This document shows positions 42,502 to 52,369 of a stretch of 64,000 nucleotides of DNA, piece by piece. This stretch comes from Zestosphaera sp. (lineage in GTDB: Archaea > Thermoproteota > Thermoprotei_A > Sulfolobales > NBVN01), in the NCBI GenBank assembly GCA_038843015.1, contig JAWBSH010000004.1, forward strand, positions 91,122-155,121. Reading direction: 5' to 3'. The translations under genes were made by a program, and so were the position numbers. The notes beneath the pieces were generated by a model. That model was not told where the DNA came from. It worked only from the letters and a program-made list of their open reading frames with translations, and ran no database searches. Position 1 is the first letter of the stretch; every line of letters begins with the position of its first letter.

Positions 42502-43758
42502 GTGGCGCTTAACTTAGGTGATGCTGTAGTGAAGTATGTGGTTAGAGCGAAGATAGAAGTTGCTGGTGTGGTTGAGAAGCCAGACATTATTGGCGCTATC
42601 TTCGGGCAAACAGAAGGTTTGTTTAGTCCTGAATACGACTTAAGAGAACTCCAAGATAAGGGTAGGATAGGCAGGATAACTGTCGAGGTTAAGCAATCTG
42701 ATAGCAAGACTGTCGGGGAGATAATAATACCGTCAAATCTCGATAAAGTTGAGACAGCCTTGATAGCGGCCCTGATAGAGACTGTAGATAGAGTTGGCCC
42801 CTACACTACTAAGATTAAAGTCGTGGAGATAATTGATTTGAGGCAAGAAAAGCTAAAGAAGGTGATAGAGAGAGCTAAAGAAATACTGAGAGACATAATG
42901 CAGGAGAAGGCTGTAGATATCAAGGAAGTCTTAGCACAGATTAGTGAGGCCGTAAAAGTAGGTGAGATTATTGAGTACGGGCCTGAGAGGCTGCCTGCAG
43001 GTCCTGAGGTAGAGACTTCAGACACTCTCATAATAGTTGAGGGGAGGGCAGACGTAATAAATCTTCTCAAGTACGGCTATAAGAACGTGATAGCTGTTGA
43101 GGGAGCTAAGGGCGAGATCCCGAAAACTCTCATCAACTTAGCTAACAACAAGAAAAAAGTCTTGGTGTTTGTTGATGGCGATCGTGTAGGTGCTATGATA
43201 GCTAAAAACCTAGCTAATGTGATCAGGATAGACGCAGTAGCTAGAGCTCCTAGCGGGCGTGAAGTCGAGGAGCTCACGGGTAAGGAAATCCAGAAAGCGC
43301 TGAAGAATGCAGTACCCTTACAAACCTTCCTTCAGTCGTTGGCAGCTGAAATTACACCAGCTAAGGCAACGACTGCCGAGACTGGAGTGACTGAAGCTAC
43401 CACTATTCAAGTTCCTGAGACTGAAGCTATCCCTAAGACTGTTGAGGTTTTAGAGACTTATATGATACCTAATAAAGTCCTTGACGTAATAAACAGCTTG
43501 AAGGGCACGCTAGAAGCTCTCTTATATGACGAGAATTGGAGTGAGGTAGATAAAATACCTGTGAAGGACTTAGTCGATTATATATTGACTACTGAGAAGT
43601 CCGTCTATGCGATAGTTATGGACGGCGTCGCCACACCCAGACTGATTGATGCGGCGGCAGTCAAGAACGTAAAGTTCATATTGTGTTATAGGGTAGCTAC
43701 CATAACGAAGAAACCTGCTGACTTAATTATCTTAACTTTTGACGAGCTACTTCAGTAG
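42502..43758 (+). CDS. dnaG: Archaeal DnaG-like primase/exosome subunit
   Basis: This 418-aa protein has the archaeal DnaG N-terminal domain (KYVVRAKIEVAGVVEKPDIIGAIFGQTEGL) and a central TOPRIM domain with Glu180 in VEGRADV, and Asp225 and Asp227 in VDGDR. The C-terminal region contains a Thr/Glu/Pro-rich linker. In archaea this protein is part of the RNA exosome (binding Rrp4/Csl4) and has weak primase activity. The start is GTG at 42502, with TTTATATTTAG as promoter directly upstream, so the mRNA is leaderless. It is convergent with polB. Confidence 0.95.
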   Translation: MALNLGDAVVKYVVRAKIEVAGVVEKPDIIGAIFGQTEGLFSPEYDLRELQDKGRIGRITVEVKQSDSKTVGEIIIPSNLDKVETALIAALIETVDRVGPYTTKIKVVEIIDLRQEKLKKVIERAKEILRDIMQEKAVDIKEVLAQISEAVKVGEIIEYGPERLPAGPEVETSDTLIIVEGRADVINLLKYGYKNVIAVEGAKGEIPKTLINLANNKKKVLVFVDGDRVGAMIAKNLANVIRIDAVARAPSGREVEELTGKEIQKALKNAVPLQTFLQSLAAEITPAKATTAETGVTEATTIQVPETEAIPKTVEVLETYMIPNKVLDVINSLKGTLEALLYDENWSEVDKIPVKDLVDYILTTEKSVYAIVMDGVATPRLIDAAAVKNVKFILCYRVATITKKPADLIILTFDELLQ

Positions 43759-43766
43759 GTAAGGCC

Positions 43767-46139
43767 TCACTTCCTGCTGAGAAAGTCTGCGAGTGTTTTT
43801 CCTCTAGGGGCAGTTAGTTGTTTTTCTGTGATGCCAAAATACGATAATATCCTGAGTGCAGCAGGTATTACCTGATGAGTCACATAGTACTCGACGTCAA
43901 TGTCTTGCGGCTTGGCTTCTATGTATGGCCTTGCCCTAGAAGATATGCCGCCCGAACCCTTAACTATCACGTAGCCTATCTTACTGCCTACATCTACTCT
44001 CACACCAAGCTTCTCGAGCCTCTTAGCTGCAGTTACGTGCGGCGCCTCTACCTCATATTCCTCAGCCTTCTTAGTGAGAGTTTTCCATATGATTAGCTTC
44101 TCTAAACTTACTTTATTAGTTCTCAGTTCTTCTATGATTCTCCTGACATAGTTTACTGCCTCATTGACGTTCTTAGTTGTTAGCACGATCTTAGCTACTT
44201 CTTCTTGAACGTCTTTAGCTATGTCAGTCCAGTCGCCTCTCACAGCCTCAAAACCTACGATGTCTATTCTACCGTCTTCTGTTAACCCTACATATCTCTT
44301 CTTAGCTTCAGTGAAGAAAACTCTCTTATATATCTTGTCTACTTTAATCTCAAGACCTAACTCCTCATACACTTTGCTAATGAAGCTGTTTACTAGGTCT
44401 CTCACGTAGCTAACGAAAAGAGAGTCTGTATCGCCGTACACGACTTTCAAGCCCAGCTTCCTAGCTAAGTCGATAGCTTTAGATATTGTTCTCCTCCCTA
44501 AGGCAGTTATGCTCTCAGCACCCTCTTTAAAATACCATCTTGCCCCGACCCAACCCATATAGCCGTAAGACGCGTTAGCGAGAATCTTGAGTGCTCTCTG
44601 TCTTTCGTCAAGGATCCTATACTCAGGGCTTTCAGGGTCTAACTTCTTCATTAAGGAACGTATCTCGGCCCTCAACTTGAGTAGTGTCGTGAGGACATTC
44701 TTGTAGAAGCCCGGCGGTTCTTTAAGAAACTTGTAGCCTAATTCCTCAATCAGGTAACACGTTGATTCGTCACAATCTCCCGTAACGAAAGTGTCGGGGC
44801 TCACGTTATACTTGATCATTAGGTTTGGGTACATGGAGGTGAAGTCCAGCACTACTATGTCTTCATGCACACCCTTAACAGGCTCAAGCACTATAGCGCC
44901 TTTATAGGGCTCGTAAGGTCTCTCAACTCTATTAGGTATGAGTTCTCCGTATTTAACCGCCTCACGCATCAGGTACCACTCAAGCCTATACCCAACAGAA
45001 GCAGCGCCGACTTGGTCTAGAGGGAGTCCTGTCAGGTTAGATAACTGGATCGCGAAGGGGAGGAACTCCCTAGCTAGTAGTAGCGTAGAGACAGCGTCGT
45101 CTCTCGCATACTTAATCAAAATATTTCTAAGTTCTTTATTGTCCCAGTATCTAGGTATCTCATGCCACGGTATTAAAACTCTTTCAGATTTCTTCATTAC
45201 TCCCAGGTAGTCAGCGACTTCATCAAGAGATTTTATCTTGACTTCAGGTATTTCTTCAGCGAAGTTGTATAAGTCTACGTGTAGTCTGCCGGGAACTGAT
45301 ATATGCCCGTAAGCTGACTGGCGAGGAATCCCTCCCTTAACCCTCCCTACATCAAGTCTTACCTTAAGTACCTGAGACCTCTGGAGGAGGTATTGCCAGT
45401 CAAACATGTTAGAGTTATACCCTACTATCACGTCTGGGTCGTACTCGTTAACATACTTCACAAACTCTTCAATTAGTGTTGCGTCACTTTCTCCGTCTTC
45501 CTTAGTTAATACCTTGACTTCTCCTTCATCATTAGCTACGGCTATGATTATCACCGGATTTTTCTCAGGCATGAGAGACCCTAGAGGACTGTAGACTTCT
45601 ATGTCGAAAGCGAGGATCTTAAGTTTCGGGGGCCTTGAATCTTCTAGTCTATTGAGTTCTCCTCTTAACATGTAGGTGTTTTTTACCCTGAAACTACCTG
45701 AGGGTACTTCATCGACTTCAGCTTCATACCAGCTACAAGGGGAGACGTCTTTATCTAGTATGTAACGCATAGAGAACCTGATGTCTGCTTCAAGGAATTC
45801 GGTGATGCCGTCTATCTTAGTGACCTCTTCTCTATACTCGCGTACGGCTTCAGGAATTACCGTAGTTATCTTGAGTGTTCTGACTGGCTTGCCATAATAC
45901 CTCTTAACAGTCTCACTCACGTCTATTATGGGAGACTTAGGCTTGCTTAAAGTCTTCACCTTCCTCACAATACTCTCTACGTCAGCACCTTCCTTCAAGA
46001 GGGCGTAGAAGTACGGTCTGAAGGAAGAGTCTTTAATAAGTATGGGTTCGGAATTCTCGTTAAGACCCCAAAGCATTATCACCGGTAAGTTATTTTCGAC
46101 TTCATAACTCACGTCAATCAAGTAAAACTTGAGTCTCAT
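43767..46139 (-). CDS. polB: Family-B DNA polymerase
   Basis: This 790-aa replicative or repair polymerase has the exonuclease motifs LAFDIEVYS (Asp179, Glu181), YNSNMFDW and YARDDAVST. The polymerase motifs are A DFTSMYPNLM (Asp432), B RALKILANASYGYMG (Lys518) and C YGDTDS (570, 572). Both activities therefore look intact. The end KTLADFLSRK is a PIP-like peptide for PCNA. Crenarchaea have up to three PolB types; the residues seen do not decide which one this is. Confidence 0.96.
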   Translation of the reverse strand: MRLKFYLIDVSYEVENNLPVIMLWGLNENSEPILIKDSSFRPYFYALLKEGADVESIVRKVKTLSKPKSPIIDVSETVKRYYGKPVRTLKITTVIPEAVREYREEVTKIDGITEFLEADIRFSMRYILDKDVSPCSWYEAEVDEVPSGSFRVKNTYMLRGELNRLEDSRPPKLKILAFDIEVYSPLGSLMPEKNPVIIIAVANDEGEVKVLTKEDGESDATLIEEFVKYVNEYDPDVIVGYNSNMFDWQYLLQRSQVLKVRLDVGRVKGGIPRQSAYGHISVPGRLHVDLYNFAEEIPEVKIKSLDEVADYLGVMKKSERVLIPWHEIPRYWDNKELRNILIKYARDDAVSTLLLAREFLPFAIQLSNLTGLPLDQVGAASVGYRLEWYLMREAVKYGELIPNRVERPYEPYKGAIVLEPVKGVHEDIVVLDFTSMYPNLMIKYNVSPDTFVTGDCDESTCYLIEELGYKFLKEPPGFYKNVLTTLLKLRAEIRSLMKKLDPESPEYRILDERQRALKILANASYGYMGWVGARWYFKEGAESITALGRRTISKAIDLARKLGLKVVYGDTDSLFVSYVRDLVNSFISKVYEELGLEIKVDKIYKRVFFTEAKKRYVGLTEDGRIDIVGFEAVRGDWTDIAKDVQEEVAKIVLTTKNVNEAVNYVRRIIEELRTNKVSLEKLIIWKTLTKKAEEYEVEAPHVTAAKRLEKLGVRVDVGSKIGYVIVKGSGGISSRARPYIEAKPQDIDVEYYVTHQVIPAALRILSYFGITEKQLTAPRGKTLADFLSRK

Positions 46140-46276
46140 GCTTACTCCATAATGTAATTGTTTAGGAGGTAATAATTCTGAAGAAATATTCTTAAGTAGT
46201 GATGAGAGTATTTGAGACTTTCTTATACTGAAATACTTAAATGCGGCGTCTTTATTTAAGAATTGAGGCGGAGTCT

Positions 46277-47140
46277 ATGAGTAATTCTAGAAGTTTGAGA
46301 GTGTTTGTTGCTGAGTGGCCTGAGAATCAGTTTTTTAATTTGGCTTTTGAGGAAGTCTTCTACACCGAATCTAAGCAACCTACACTTCGTTTCTGGCGTA
46401 ATGATAAGGTAGTGGTTATAGGGAGGTTTCAGTCTCCTCCACTTGAGATTAACGCTGTTGAAGCTAGAGACCTCGGTATTAAGTTAGTGAGGAGATTTAC
46501 TGGCGGTGGTGCCGTGTATCATGACTTAGGCAACGTGAATTACGCACTTACTTTACCGGGCTATAACCTCAGTATTGAGGAGTCTTTTAGTGTCGTTGGG
46601 TCAGCCGTCGTCGAGGCTTTAAGTAGCTTAGGAGTTAATAAAGTGTATTACCGCCCTCTAAACGATATAGAAGTTGATGGGCTGAAGGTGTCTGGCATGG
46701 CTGCGTGCAGGTCACACGATAGGGTGTTCATACATGGAGCTATGCTAGTCTCAAGTGACATATCGATACTCTGGAAGGTCCTCAAGATTTCTAGAGAGAA
46801 ACTCTCTGACAAGAAGTTTACTCAGAGTAGGGTTAAGAGAGTAACTACAGTTAATGAAGTACTTGGAAAGACCGTGAGACCTGAGGAACTCTATAAAGCG
46901 ATTTCAGAAGCGTTGAGTAGGAAGTTAGGTCTTGAGATTGAGTGGAGTGAGCCGCAGAAGAGTGAGTTAAAGAAGGCTCTCGACCTCTACAAGAAGAAGT
47001 ACGCAACGCTTGAGTGGAACCTTAAGTACGTTGATGAGGTAAGAGACCTGGTCAGCGATGAAGAATATGAAGCATTGAAGGAAATCGCAAGACCTTCAGA
47101 AAAACAAGAAAAGTTTATTGAGGTGTTAGGTCTTGAGTAA
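46277..47140 (+). CDS. lplA: Lipoate-protein ligase, catalytic subunit (LplA)
   Basis: This 287-aa protein attaches lipoate to E2 or GcvH proteins. The motifs are NQFFNLAFEEVF, LRFWRNDKVVVIGRFQSP and the lipoyl-AMP loop RRFTGGGAVYHDLGNVNYAL. I chose ATG at 46277 because GGCGGAG stands before it, and because the upstream in-frame ATG at 46241 lies before the TATA-like TTTATTTAAG. The C-terminal domain needed for activation is a separate gene, lplB, which overlaps it by 8 bases, as in the bipartite Thermoplasma enzyme. Its substrate E2 is encoded about 7 kb away. Confidence 0.93.
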   Translation: MSNSRSLRVFVAEWPENQFFNLAFEEVFYTESKQPTLRFWRNDKVVVIGRFQSPPLEINAVEARDLGIKLVRRFTGGGAVYHDLGNVNYALTLPGYNLSIEESFSVVGSAVVEALSSLGVNKVYYRPLNDIEVDGLKVSGMAACRSHDRVFIHGAMLVSSDISILWKVLKISREKLSDKKFTQSRVKRVTTVNEVLGKTVRPEELYKAISEALSRKLGLEIEWSEPQKSELKKALDLYKKKYATLEWNLKYVDEVRDLVSDEEYEALKEIARPSEKQEKFIEVLGLE

Positions 47141-47459
47141 AGCCTTGATAGTTTGTGGTGAGAAGAAACACGCTGGCGGTAAGATAGTTAAAGTATGTGT
47201 TAAAATCTTTGAGGACTTAGTAAAGGGAGTCGTGATTTCAGGAGATTTCTTCGTGGACCCTGCAGAAGACTTCGAAGAACTTCTTCAAGAACTCGCTAAG
47301 ATTGAAGTAAAGAGAGAGGAGGTGACTGCCTTAGTCAGTGAGTTGTTGAAGAAGAAAAAACTAGACTTTAGTGGCATAACGATGGAAGACGTGGTGGAAG
47401 TCTTGTCTAGGGTCCTGCAACAAAATCAAGAAAGTTTTCTCAAGGACTTCTCTTCATGA
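47133..47459 (+). CDS. lplB: Lipoate-protein ligase, small subunit (LplB)
   Basis: This 108-aa protein has the sequence of the C-terminal accessory domain of lipoate ligases: VCGEKKHAGGKIVKVCVKIFEDLVKGVVISGDFFVDPAEDFEELLQEL. In bipartite archaeal ligases this subunit is required for lipoyl-AMP formation. The start is TTG at 47133, inside the end of lplA. Its 3' end overlaps that of the convergent dctM by 20 bases. Confidence 0.88.
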   Translation: MSKALIVCGEKKHAGGKIVKVCVKIFEDLVKGVVISGDFFVDPAEDFEELLQELAKIEVKREEVTALVSELLKKKKLDFSGITMEDVVEVLSRVLQQNQESFLKDFSS

Positions 47460-48729
47460 GGTTAGGTAGCCAGAGAATTAGTTGTGGGAACAGTATCAGC
47501 AAGACTAGGACGCTGAACACGGCTATCAGTAGAGGGATGCTCTCCTTACCTATGTCCTCAAGCTTAGCACCACTTATTCTGGACGTTACGTAGGCGTTGA
47601 CAGCTACTGGCGGGGTTACTTGACCTATCGCTAGATTTATAGTCATTAAAACACCGAACCATATCAGGTCCCAGCCAAAGTGATTTATTATCGGTAGCAT
47701 TATCGGTAGGAATATGTAGTAGATCGAGATAGCGTCAAGGAACATTCCAGCAAACAACAGTATCACCATGAACAACAACATCACAAACAGAGGTTCTTGA
47801 GTGAGGCTTAGGGTCCACCCTACAGTAGCTTCCACTAACCCTGCTGTCTGTTCTGCCCACGAGAAGAGTCCTGCGAATGCAACAACGAACATGACTACTG
47901 AAGAAACCTCGACTGAGTCAGCTAGTATCTTTATTACGTCTTTCAGGGTTATCGTTCTGTAGACTACTAAACCTAAGAATAGGCTGTAAGCTACCGCGAC
48001 TACAGCTGCTTCTGTTGGTGTGAAGACACCTGCGTATATGCCGCCTAATATTATTATTGGCGCTAAGAGCCCTGAAATAGATTCTTTGAAAGTTATCCAA
48101 ACTTCTTTTGGAGAAGGTTTTTCAGACCCTCTGTACCCCCTCCTCAAAGAAATTAAATAAGCGGTCACAGACAACACGGCTCCTAAGATGAGTCCAGGTA
48201 TTACTCCAGCAATGAAAAGAGCTCCTATGGATACATTGAGGATAGTTCCGTATATTATGTAAGCGACGCTCGGTGGGATAATTATGGAGAGACCGGCCAC
48301 CGTAGCAACTAGAGACGCTGAGAATGCCTTTCCATAGCCTGCCTTGATGAGATAGGGTATCAGGATGACCCCTATTGCAGCGGCAGACGCGGGTCCGGAG
48401 CCCGATACGGCTCCCCAAAACGTACCTATGAGAACTGTCGCTATTGCAAGTCCTCCAGGCAACCAACCCACGAGCGCTTTAATGAACTTGGTAATCTTCT
48501 CAGCTACACCAGCTTTCTCCATAACTATTCCAGCAAACACGAAGAATGGTATTGCGAGGAGCGGGAACTTAGCTATGTTGCCGTAGAAGTTAGGTGCTAT
48601 GACGCTCACGCCATAATTGTAGTACCATATAGAGAATATTGATGCCACGCCTAAAGCAGTCCCTATAGGGGCTCCAGTCAAGAGTATGACTATAAAGATC
48701 AGAAGTATTAATATGGAGGGGCTTATCAC
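47440..48729 (-). CDS. dctM: TRAP transporter large permease (DctM)
   Basis: This 429-aa protein has about twelve to thirteen membrane segments and the typical FPLLAIPFFVFAGIVMEKAG, GTFWGAVSGSGPASAAAIGVILIP and VATVAGLSIIIPPSVAYIIYG. TRAP systems use ion gradients, not ATP, to import acids captured by a binding protein. It is the last gene of the cyclase-regulator-dctP-dctQ-dctM operon and overlaps dctQ by 4 bases. Confidence 0.95.
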   Translation of the reverse strand: MISPSILILLIFIVILLTGAPIGTALGVASIFSIWYYNYGVSVIAPNFYGNIAKFPLLAIPFFVFAGIVMEKAGVAEKITKFIKALVGWLPGGLAIATVLIGTFWGAVSGSGPASAAAIGVILIPYLIKAGYGKAFSASLVATVAGLSIIIPPSVAYIIYGTILNVSIGALFIAGVIPGLILGAVLSVTAYLISLRRGYRGSEKPSPKEVWITFKESISGLLAPIIILGGIYAGVFTPTEAAVVAVAYSLFLGLVVYRTITLKDVIKILADSVEVSSVVMFVVAFAGLFSWAEQTAGLVEATVGWTLSLTQEPLFVMLLFMVILLFAGMFLDAISIYYIFLPIMLPIINHFGWDLIWFGVLMTINLAIGQVTPPVAVNAYVTSRISGAKLEDIGKESIPLLIAVFSVLVLLILFPQLILWLPNLMKRSP

Positions 48730-49259
48730 TTAGTCCTCACCCGTATAATACGTTGCGTTATCCTAGCAGTCACGGCTAACGAGCAGAGTAACATGCCCGT
48801 ATAGTATACCCACATCGGTATGTCTAGAGCCATGCTAGACGTGCGGTAGACGGTTATTTCTCTGTATATTAACACTGATGTCAAGTATATTACCACGATA
48901 AAAACAGAGAGACTTAAAACTAGACCCAAGGTTGTTAGGAATTTCTGGATATTTTGTGGTGTCTTCTCTTTAAGGAAATTCATGCTTAGGTGTGAGCCTC
49001 TCTTAAACGCTATAGCTATGCCTAGTAGAGTTACCCAGACAAAAAAGTTTACTTCTACTTCTTCTATGAAGGCTAGTGAGGCTTTTAGAAGATATCTAGA
49101 TAACACGTTAATAAAGGCTACTAGAAACATTAAAAATAAGAGTATCGCTGACACGTATTCCTCGATATTGCTGGCGAGTGTTGTGAGAACCTTGTTCTTC
49201 CTCATCATGTTGACCCCAAATATATCTATCTCACAGGATTTCTCTACACGATATTCCAT
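48726..49259 (-). CDS. dctQ: TRAP transporter small permease (DctQ)
   Basis: This 177-aa protein has four membrane segments and the family core VNFFVWVTLLGIAIAFKRGSHLSMNFL. The first 17 residues (MEYRVEKSCEIDIFGVN) may not be translated: ATG codons at 49208 and 49205 are preceded by GGGGTC, and would give a more typical length of about 160 residues. Overlaps dctM; a 14-base gap separates it from dctP. Confidence 0.9.
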   Translation of the reverse strand: MEYRVEKSCEIDIFGVNMMRKNKVLTTLASNIEEYVSAILLFLMFLVAFINVLSRYLLKASLAFIEEVEVNFFVWVTLLGIAIAFKRGSHLSMNFLKEKTPQNIQKFLTTLGLVLSLSVFIVVIYLTSVLIYREITVYRTSSMALDIPMWVYYTGMLLCSLAVTARITQRIIRVRTK

Positions 49260-49273
49260 TAAAAAATCATGAG

Positions 49274-50431
49274 CTAAGACGTGGGTATCTGGACCGTTAT
49301 GCCGAGTTTGTTTCTTATGTCATTGATTGCTGCTTGAACTAGTTCATTACCAATCGTAGGGACCCACTTACTATAAACGCCAGCCATTTTCTGTTTGAAG
49401 GCTTCCCTCTGTTCTGCACTAAGGAACGTTACCTCCATGCCTTTACTCTGTAGGTAGCTTATAGGGTCTGTTATTTCTGGTGTGTATTTGAATTCATTCT
49501 TCAGAATGTTTAATGCTGTGCCGTCATCTAGTCCTACCCTAGCCATCGCTTTCTGCCACCTAGCAGCTTTCCTTGCAGCTTCTAAGATTATTTGTTTTGT
49601 GTTCGCGTCGAAAGACTCCCACGTATTCTTGTTTACAGCAAAGATTAGTGGGTCTATAGCATAATTCCATATCGTTATGTATTTATGGTATTCCCACAGT
49701 TTATAAGGTATTATCACTATGTTTATGGGGTTTTCTTGACCATCAACTACTCTTTGCTGAAAAGCCGTTAAAGCGTCGGCCCAGTTCATTTGCGTAGGGT
49801 CTGCTCCTAGTGCCTGGAAAGTGTCTATGAATATAGGAGACCCAACAACTCTTATCTTAAGACCAGCCAAGTCTTCCGGCTTAGTTACTGGTTGCTTCCA
49901 ATTAGTTAGTTGTCTAAAGCCGTTTTCACCCCAAGCCAGTCCTATTACCCCGTAACTCTCTAATATCTGCAGTATACGTCTCCCCGCTTCTCCTTCCACG
50001 ACCGCGTCTACTGCCTTGTATATATCTCCTTTGCTTCCTCCTTCAGGGAAGAAGAAGGGCAGTATAAATAGATTTAACTCCTTAACAACAGGAGCCCAAT
50101 TAATCACTGAACCAATAGCAAAATCAGCGACACCCTGTGATAAGAGCTGAAATTCATTTGTTTGTTGTCCAGCAAATAACTGACCAGAGAAATATACTCT
50201 TATCTTAATTCTACCGTTTGTTCTATTATACACCTCATCGGCAAACATTTGAGCAGCCTGACCCCACGGGGACTGAGGACCTACGACAACACTCAACTTA
50301 TACTCTTTTTCAGGAAGTGTCGTAGGTGTTGTAGTACTTTGCGGGCTCATTAAGGACGGAACTACTAAAGCAATGACAGCTGCTACAACTATTATAACAA
50401 TACCTATGCTAATAATATAAACAGATTTCAT
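49274..50431 (-). CDS. dctP: TRAP transporter substrate-binding protein (DctP)
   Basis: This 385-aa binding protein has an N-terminal hydrophobic anchor (about 5-27), a Thr/Pro-rich linker and the DctP domain. LAGLKIRVVGSPIFIDTFQALGADPTQM contains the conserved Arg that binds the carboxylate, and ADALTAFQQRVVDGQENP is the second family motif. There is no lipobox Cys; it is probably held at the membrane by its uncleaved anchor. The ligand is expected to be a carboxylate. The promoter region lies at 50432-50506. Confidence 0.93.
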   Translation of the reverse strand: MKSVYIISIGIVIIVVAAVIALVVPSLMSPQSTTTPTTLPEKEYKLSVVVGPQSPWGQAAQMFADEVYNRTNGRIKIRVYFSGQLFAGQQTNEFQLLSQGVADFAIGSVINWAPVVKELNLFILPFFFPEGGSKGDIYKAVDAVVEGEAGRRILQILESYGVIGLAWGENGFRQLTNWKQPVTKPEDLAGLKIRVVGSPIFIDTFQALGADPTQMNWADALTAFQQRVVDGQENPINIVIIPYKLWEYHKYITIWNYAIDPLIFAVNKNTWESFDANTKQIILEAARKAARWQKAMARVGLDDGTALNILKNEFKYTPEITDPISYLQSKGMEVTFLSAEQREAFKQKMAGVYSKWVPTIGNELVQAAINDIRNKLGITVQIPTS

Positions 50432-50506
50432 TTATTACACCACATGGGGAAATCGTTTCTATAAGTTATAAAAATTAAGTACTTTTTAGTCAGAAAAAGA
50501 TTTGGC

Positions 50507-51424
50507 CTAGATAGTTAAAATTAAGCGAACTATGTCTCGGTTCGTAATACTGCTAGAAAAATACTTGATCAAGTTATTAGTTAAGCTAATCACGTAAGAA
50601 CCCTCTACATCAGTACATTTAGCATTACTTATTAGAAGTTTTAAGAAAGTAGTTAAATCACTATTGTAAGAGGTCTCAATTTCTCTCCATAAATCGTCGT
50701 ATTCCTCGAGCTTAGTCTGAGATTTAATCCCTAATAGGAGACCTAGCTTCTCAACAGGTAAGCCTGACTCTATATGAGCAACGTATAGGAGTTCTCTCAT
50801 CTTGTCTTGAGAGATCTGTCTTAGTAACATCTGACTTGAAGACATCTTATCTAGTAATTTTATAGCGTTCTCGCAATCGATTACGGGAGTTTTAGGTCTT
50901 ACAGTCTCTCTAACTAGGGAGATCAAGGAAATACAAGAATCAAGTGTTTTAGATAAGTTGACACTTACTTCCTCACTCAATTCACGCCCAACTAGGTATA
51001 GTCCCAGCCTAACATAATTAATTGATTCGAGAAGAGTTTTAGTCTCGCTTACGCTTCTCTCAATGAGCTTTAAGCGCCTGTCAGTAACCCCATCTAGTAA
51101 GTACGTGAAGAGGTTGGCATAGAAAGTTAGAGAATCTACTGCCAGCACATACAGTAAAGGCTTTCTGCCCCTCTCGCCGTAGCTATGTGACTTGCCAGTC
51201 ATTCTTATTATGCCATACTTTAGTAGTGTCCTGAAATGCCTATCTACCGTAGTTTGGGGAACTCCGCTCAAAGCACTCACGTAGTCGAGTATTTCGTTCT
51301 TCGTGTAGGGTCTGCCGTCCAGCATCTTATAAATTATCAAGAACCTGATCGGATTGCCTAATGCTTTAAAGTGCTTAAATAAATGCTTGCCCTGCTTGCT
51401 GATTAAGCTCGCCACTAGCAACAC
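50507..51424 (-). CDS. wHTH regulator of the TRAP/cyclase operon
   Basis: This 305-aa protein has an N-terminal winged helix (about 10-90) with FKALGNPIRFLIIYKMLDGRPYTKNEILDYVSALSGVPQTTVDRHFRTLLKYGIIRMTG, then GERGRKPLLYVLAVDS. A long all-helical C-terminal part has no recognised ligand-binding domain. It lies 2 bases after the cyclase gene and before dctP, so it is probably the local regulator. I do not recognise the C-terminal domain. Confidence 0.75.
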   Translation of the reverse strand: MLLVASLISKQGKHLFKHFKALGNPIRFLIIYKMLDGRPYTKNEILDYVSALSGVPQTTVDRHFRTLLKYGIIRMTGKSHSYGERGRKPLLYVLAVDSLTFYANLFTYLLDGVTDRRLKLIERSVSETKTLLESINYVRLGLYLVGRELSEEVSVNLSKTLDSCISLISLVRETVRPKTPVIDCENAIKLLDKMSSSQMLLRQISQDKMRELLYVAHIESGLPVEKLGLLLGIKSQTKLEEYDDLWREIETSYNSDLTTFLKLLISNAKCTDVEGSYVISLTNNLIKYFSSSITNRDIVRLILTI

Positions 51425-51426
51425 CT

Positions 51427-52305
51427 CTACTTTACAATTTCAGAGAGTTCCTTCTCTAATGCTCTTAACTTCTTTATGACCTCTTCTATGCTGCCCTCAG
51501 GTTCAGGCAAGAATATGACTCTACAGGGGAGTGCGGTAATCAACGTCTTTTTCTCTGTAAGTGATGTGAACCTAAATAACGGGAGTGCTATCAACAATCC
51601 TCTATTGACGTCTTGAGGGATATCATTCATATCTAGATTCTCTAGTATGTAAATATTTTTTCTCAACAATATGTCATGACCTAATAAAGCCGTATACTCT
51701 TGCATTCTAAGAATGTTTATGAATTCTTCGTCTATGTTAGTGTATAGGCTGAGTGAGCGGTGTTCTATGGTTCTATCTATAGATATAGCGTCAATACCTA
51801 TGAAGGGGGGTTCAAGCTCGTAAGCTATGAACTCGATTAGACTCTTTGATAAGCCGGGAAAGCTCATGTACTTCTGGTTGTCACGACACCAATATTTTGA
51901 CATTCCAGTCTTAAATAATAGAGCTGGTCTACGTTCCCTAGACAATTCAGCGAATTCTCCTAAGTTTATTTTATTTCTGACTTCATCTAGCGTGAGAGAT
52001 TTCTTTGAGTAGTCTCTTTCTGCGTGAATTATTAGTGCTTCTCTAATAAAGAAGTCTATGGGCATATTAGTAGGGTCGACTGTTTGGTACGCGAACGTTG
52101 ACGGTAAGTCCATGTGTGTGCCTAAGTGTAGCTCGAACCTTATACTGTTGCTTAGGTATTTAAAGAGTTTCGTGCCACTTAAGAGTAAGTCATGACCTAT
52201 TAGTTCTAAGCTTATCTCAGCTGACTTGGGCTTAGGTATCTTAATCTCGTCGCCTTCAAGACATAGAGGTGCTGTTAAATCATATACTCTCATATAATCA
52301 TCCAT
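51427..52305 (-). CDS. Cyclase-family metal hydrolase (kynurenine formamidase/isatin hydrolase-like)
   Basis: This 292-aa protein has the cyclase signature FELHLGTHMDLPSTF, with the His and Asp metal ligands of the HxGTHxDxPxH pattern. The last His of the usual motif is replaced here by Phe/Ala, which may change the metal site. GIDAISIDR and GHDILLRKNIYILENLDMN are the later family segments. Relatives hydrolyse N-formylkynurenine, isatin, or cyclic amides and lactones to acids. Placed before a TRAP importer, it may hydrolyse the substrate once taken up. Divergent from the E1 gene. Confidence 0.78.
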   Translation of the reverse strand: MDDYMRVYDLTAPLCLEGDEIKIPKPKSAEISLELIGHDLLLSGTKLFKYLSNSIRFELHLGTHMDLPSTFAYQTVDPTNMPIDFFIREALIIHAERDYSKKSLTLDEVRNKINLGEFAELSRERRPALLFKTGMSKYWCRDNQKYMSFPGLSKSLIEFIAYELEPPFIGIDAISIDRTIEHRSLSLYTNIDEEFINILRMQEYTALLGHDILLRKNIYILENLDMNDIPQDVNRGLLIALPLFRFTSLTEKKTLITALPCRVIFLPEPEGSIEEVIKKLRALEKELSEIVK

Positions 52306-52369
52306 AATATACGACTTTTAAGACTTTAAATCTTTTACATGCAGTCGCGAGTATTTTTTGGTGTATTAC

